Source: Bacillus sp. SD088
GTDB lineage: Bacteria; Bacillota; Bacilli; Bacillales; Bacillaceae_C
DNA: 57,662 nt
Direction: 5' to 3'
NCBI RefSeq assembly: GCF_017355205.1
Contig: NZ_JADIJK010000030.1
Coordinates: 1 to 57,662, forward strand
The notes below the pieces were generated by a model. It did no database searches. It was not told the DNA's origin and was given only the letters and a program-made list of their open reading frames with translations. How positions within the stretch are numbered: the first letter of the stretch is position 1; every line of letters starts with the position of its first letter. A program made the translations under genes and the position numbers. Below are positions 54,801 to 57,662 of the stretch, piece by piece.

Positions 54801-55742
54801 TCATTCCCCCCTTAAGGCTGTAATAGCGGCCTGACAGCTTTCCGGATCTTGAACAGAGAAAGTTGTTACCTCTCTATTAATTTTTCTAATAAGGCCTGTT
54901 AATACTTTTCCTGGTCCAATTTCCACAAAAGTATCGACACCAAGTTCAATCATTTTTCGTACAGAATCCTCCCATAGAACAGGAGAATACAATTGCTCCA
55001 GCAAAAGTGCGCGAATCTCGTTTTGCTCATTTGTTGGCTCCGCTGTTACGTTGGCAATTATTGGAATTTGCGCTTCCTGAACTTGTATATCATCCAAAAC
55101 AGCCGCAAATCTTTCTGCTGCTGGTTTCATTAAAGCGGAATGAAAAGGTCCACTCACTTGCAAGGGCAGCACCCGTTTTGCCCCATTTTTTTTCGCTTCA
55201 TCTCCTGCTTCAGTGACCCCATCAACCGAACCAGAAATCACAATTTGGCCGGGGCAATTCATATTTGCTAACTGCACTGATTTTCCCTTATCCGTTACCT
55301 TCTGACAAATATCGGCTAGCAGATTCCGGTCCATTCCTAGGACAGCCGCCATTGTGCCCTCGCCATTCGGCACGGCTTCTTCCATTAATTCCCCTCGTTT
55401 TGCGACAGCATAAACAGCTTCGGAAAAAGCGATGGCGTCACTTGCCACTAATGCGGTATATTCCCCAAGGCTGTGACCAGCCGTATAATCTGGTTGAATA
55501 CCTGCCTCCTTCAAAGCTTGTAAAAGCGCAATACTTGTTGTCAGAAGAGCTGGTTGCGCATTTGCTGTCTTTGTTAATTCTTCTTGAGGACCATCTAGTA
55601 TAATGGATGTCAAATCACGGCCCAGGCTTTTATCTGCTAAATCAAATATTTTTCTTGCATTTTCTTCCTTTTCCCTTACAGAAGCTCCCATTCCAACGGT
55701 TTGAGACCCTTGTCCAGGAAATACGAAGGCTATTTTCCCCAT
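54801..55742 (-). CDS. fabD: Malonyl-CoA:ACP transacylase FabD
   Basis: A 313-residue enzyme that loads malonyl groups on ACP. FVFPGQGSQTVGMG is at the N-terminus; the nucleophilic Ser is in TAGHSLGEYTALVA near residue 90, the Arg in AVAKRGELMEEA, and the catalytic His in VSGPFHSALM near residue 200. It follows plsX by 29 bases. Confidence 0.97.
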   Translation of the reverse strand: MGKIAFVFPGQGSQTVGMGASVREKEENARKIFDLADKSLGRDLTSIILDGPQEELTKTANAQPALLTTSIALLQALKEAGIQPDYTAGHSLGEYTALVASDAIAFSEAVYAVAKRGELMEEAVPNGEGTMAAVLGMDRNLLADICQKVTDKGKSVQLANMNCPGQIVISGSVDGVTEAGDEAKKNGAKRVLPLQVSGPFHSALMKPAAERFAAVLDDIQVQEAQIPIIANVTAEPTNEQNEIRALLLEQLYSPVLWEDSVRKMIELGVDTFVEIGPGKVLTGLIRKINREVTTFSVQDPESCQAAITALRGE

Positions 55743-55771
55743 ACCTATCTCTCCCTCTTTTTGAACTCACA

Positions 55772-56761
55772 TTATTCGTTGTCTATTTTTAATGAGGTGG
55801 CAATTGTTTCGGAAATTTGGTGTTGTACCATTTCCCTGGTTTGTCTGATTGCATGATAAATGGCATTGGCATTGGAAGAACCATGCGCTTTCACAACCGG
55901 CGCATTTAATCCAAACAGACAAGCACCACCATATTCTGTATAATCCATTTTATTTTTAATTTGCATCAAGTCTGATTTAATGAGACCAGCTGCTAATTTA
56001 TTTTTGAAACTATTCATAAAGGTATCTTTTAACATAGAAAAAAGGCTTGCTGCTGTCCCTTCAATTGTTTTTAGTACAACGTTGCCCGTAAACCCATCTG
56101 TCACGATCACATCAGCGGAGCCGTCTAATACATCACGTGATTCAATATTGCCAACAAAGTTCAAGTTGGACTCTTGAAGTAATGTGAACGCTTTTTTCGT
56201 TAACTCATTCCCTTTATTTTCTTCTGTTCCGATATTCAATAACGCCACTCTAGGTTGAGCAATCTTTCTTACATTCTGTGCATAAATACTGCCCATAATT
56301 GCGTATTGCAATAAATGTTCCGGCTTCGAATCTGCATTAGCCCCTACATCTAAAAAAACAAATCCTTTACCATCTAATGTTGGTAATGTTGGAGCAAGAG
56401 CAGGACGATCAATCCCTTTAATTCTTCCCACAATAAATAGGCCAGCAGCCATTAAAGCCCCAGTGTTTCCTGCAGAAATACAGGCATCAGCAGTTTTATC
56501 CTTGACAGCTTGTGCCATCATTACCATTGAAGCTGTCTTTTTTCTTCTAACAGCTTTAACAGGTTCATCCGTCGATTCAATCCTTTCATCTGTATGAACG
56601 ATCGTTATCCGCTCATTTTTTTTAACATACTGATTAATTTCTTCTTTATTTCCAAATAACGTACATTCAATATCGGGAAATTCCTCCAGTGCACGATTTA
56701 CACCAAGGATAATTTCTTTAGGAGCATGATCCCCTCCCATAGCATCAATCGCAATTTTCAT
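55772..56761 (-). CDS. plsX: Phosphate acyltransferase PlsX
   Basis: A 329-residue enzyme that converts acyl-ACP to acyl-phosphate, the donor for PlsY in phospholipid synthesis. It begins [20 protein letters not shown] and has [20 protein letters not shown] and [20 protein letters not shown]. Its start overlaps the fapR stop by 4 bases. Confidence 0.97.
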   Translation of the reverse strand: MKIAIDAMGGDHAPKEIILGVNRALEEFPDIECTLFGNKEEINQYVKKNERITIVHTDERIESTDEPVKAVRRKKTASMVMMAQAVKDKTADACISAGNTGALMAAGLFIVGRIKGIDRPALAPTLPTLDGKGFVFLDVGANADSKPEHLLQYAIMGSIYAQNVRKIAQPRVALLNIGTEENKGNELTKKAFTLLQESNLNFVGNIESRDVLDGSADVIVTDGFTGNVVLKTIEGTAASLFSMLKDTFMNSFKNKLAAGLIKSDLMQIKNKMDYTEYGGACLFGLNAPVVKAHGSSNANAIYHAIRQTREMVQHQISETIATSLKIDNE

Positions 56762-57342
56762 ACTTTCTCACCTTCTGACGTTTGACTAGAACGAAACATC
56801 TCAAATTCCCCCTTAAACACTAATTCTTTATCGACAAAGCTTTTTACATCCACAATCGTACGATCTCCTTGCCATTGCTGTTTTCGAACTTTTGCCTTTG
56901 CAATCACTCTTTCCCCTGCTTTTACTGGTCGTGTAAAGTGAATATTTACCTTAACCGTTAAGGCAAGCGCGTCATTTATTACAGCCACAGCAAGTGAATT
57001 GGCTTGCGCGAATAAATGATGCCCTCTTGCAATTGCGTTTCGTTTAAATGTATGCTCCTTTTGGACATCAAAGATCGAGATTGCAGCTTCATCTAATTCA
57101 ATATCGATAATGTCACCAATGACTTCTTCAATCGGCAAAGCTTTCACTTCATCTTCTACATGTTTTTCTGCCACAGTTTTAATTCTCTCTCTTAATTCAG
57201 GGATCGCCAACTCCATCCGATCAAGGCGAATGGTTTGCACACTTACAGAAAATTTCCCTGCTAATTCCTCATCCGTAATAAATGGATTTTCAAGGATTGT
57301 CTCTTGTAATAAATTTTGACGTTCTTTTTTTGGAGGTCTCAT
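56758..57342 (-). CDS. fapR: Malonyl-CoA-responsive transcriptional repressor FapR
   Basis: A 194-residue regulator of fatty-acid and phospholipid genes. The N-terminal DeoR-like helix-turn-helix is residues about 18-50 ([20 protein letters not shown]), and the C-terminal hotdog domain (about 75-185; [20 protein letters not shown]) binds malonyl-CoA. GGAGG lies upstream of the ATG. A FapR operator lies in its own promoter region, so it is self-controlled as in B. subtilis. Confidence 0.97.
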   Translation of the reverse strand: MRPPKKERQNLLQETILENPFITDEELAGKFSVSVQTIRLDRMELAIPELRERIKTVAEKHVEDEVKALPIEEVIGDIIDIELDEAAISIFDVQKEHTFKRNAIARGHHLFAQANSLAVAVINDALALTVKVNIHFTRPVKAGERVIAKAKVRKQQWQGDRTIVDVKSFVDKELVFKGEFEMFRSSQTSEGEKV

Positions 57343-57366
57343 ATTTCATCAGCACCAATCAAGATA

Positions 57367-57383
57367 TTAAGACTAGGTATTAA
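57367..57383 (-). promoter_or_regulatory. FapR operator upstream of fapR
   Basis: The minus strand reads TTAATACCTAGTCTTAA, which agrees with the known FapR consensus TTAGTACCTRSTANTAA at 15 of 17 positions. It lies 25 bases before the fapR start, where it can block the promoter. Malonyl-CoA would release FapR and induce the operon. A loose promoter, TTGCTC with TAATAC 18 bases on, overlaps the operator. Confidence 0.82.
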
Positions 57384-57399
57384 CAGTAGTATATAAAAA

Positions 57400-57662
57400 G
57401 AAGGAGCAATGCGCAACCTTTACGCTGGCTACTGGATGTGGGTCAAAACACGTGAAGATTCATCGTGTTATGCCCCTAAAGGAGCGCCCTGGACTTTTGT
57501 GTGGATAACTGGCGTGGTGTTGCGGTCAATTAGGAGGCCATCCGTCAATAGGCCCACAGGAGCGAGTCTATTGACACAGGGTGTATTCGAGCAGGCGAGC
57601 GACAGGGTAAGCCTTTCTTCCTAGATCAGGGCGCTTGCACTTTTGTTCTTGTTAAGGAAATT
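57400..57662. repeat. Repeat block upstream of fapR, including a family B end
   Basis: Bases 57612-57662 (CTTTCTTCCTAGATCAGGGC, then GCTTGCACTTTTGTTCTTGT and TAAGG) match, in opposite orientation, the family B unit at 27087-27125, and GTTCTTGTTAAGGAAA also occurs at 28950-28965. GTCAATAG at 57544-57551 pairs exactly with CTATTGAC at 57568-57575. GTGTGGATAACTG and GTTGCGG near 57500 recur near 28984. A 71-codon open frame crosses the block but does not look like a gene. The upstream gene is beyond the window. Confidence 0.55.

Noticed and set aside
57409-57624. A 71-codon plus-strand open frame upstream of fapR
   Set aside because: It lies in repeat-like, hairpin-bearing sequence, has no ribosome binding site of the strength used by real genes here, and its protein resembles nothing I know.

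Overview
The window is a contiguous 57.7 kb stretch of a low-GC Gram-positive chromosome, almost certainly from a Bacillaceae member. The evidence is gene order that follows the Bacillus subtilis fapR-to-swrB block nearly gene for gene, Bacillus-specific proteins (CodY, FapR, SwrB, SwrD, CheC, CheD, FliY, YlxM, YlqD, YlqG, YlqH) and strong GGAGG ribosome binding sites. All 62 genes I call lie on the minus strand, so transcription runs from high to low coordinates. I cannot name the species. No rRNA, tRNA, CRISPR array, prophage or transposase gene was seen.

Reading along the minus strand: (1) 57342-53710, the fatty-acid/phospholipid operon fapR-plsX-fabD-fabG-acpP with a FapR operator at 57367-57383. 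(2) 53544-45255, RNase III, SMC, the SRP pathway (ftsY, ylxM, ffh), then rpsP-khpA-ylqD-rimM-trmD. (3) 43758-39450, rplS, lepB, rbgA, rnhB and the pair ylqG-ylqH. (4) 39231-33538, sucC-sucD, dprA, topA. (5) 32979-29167, xerC-hslV-hslU-codY; trmFO, which lies between topA and xerC in B. subtilis, is absent and tandem repeats occupy the gap. (6) 28460-123, the complete fla/che operon: flgB flgC fliE fliF fliG fliH fliI fliJ ylxF fliK flgD flgE swrD fliL fliM fliY cheY fliO fliP fliQ fliR flhB flhA flhF flhG cheB cheA cheW cheC cheD sigD, one small unnamed gene, and swrB.

The fla/che genes encode the basal body (FlgB/C, FliE, FliF), C-ring (FliG, FliM, FliY), type III export apparatus (FliO/P/Q/R, FlhA/B, FliH/I/J), hook and its scaffold and ruler (FlgE, FlgD, FliK), placement GTPase/ATPase (FlhF, FlhG), chemotaxis core (CheA/W/B/C/D/Y) and the sigma factor for late flagellar genes (SigD) with its activator SwrB. 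CodY, a known repressor of this operon in B. subtilis, is encoded immediately upstream.

The unusual content is of two kinds. First, individual proteins depart from the usual architecture: a hook protein with a roughly 180-residue Ala/Glu-rich helical insertion, a CheB with no receiver domain, a TrmD lacking its C-terminal tail, and a FliK-like/FlhB-C-terminal-like pair (ylqG-ylqH). Second, the intergenic space is filled with several families of non-coding dispersed repeats. The most notable is a ~150 bp hairpin element (family A here) with at least five copies plus remnants, whose terminal arms differ between copies but keep base pairing. Repeats occupy most of the long junctions inside the otherwise tightly packed fla/che operon and abut the stop codons of topA, codY and khpA.
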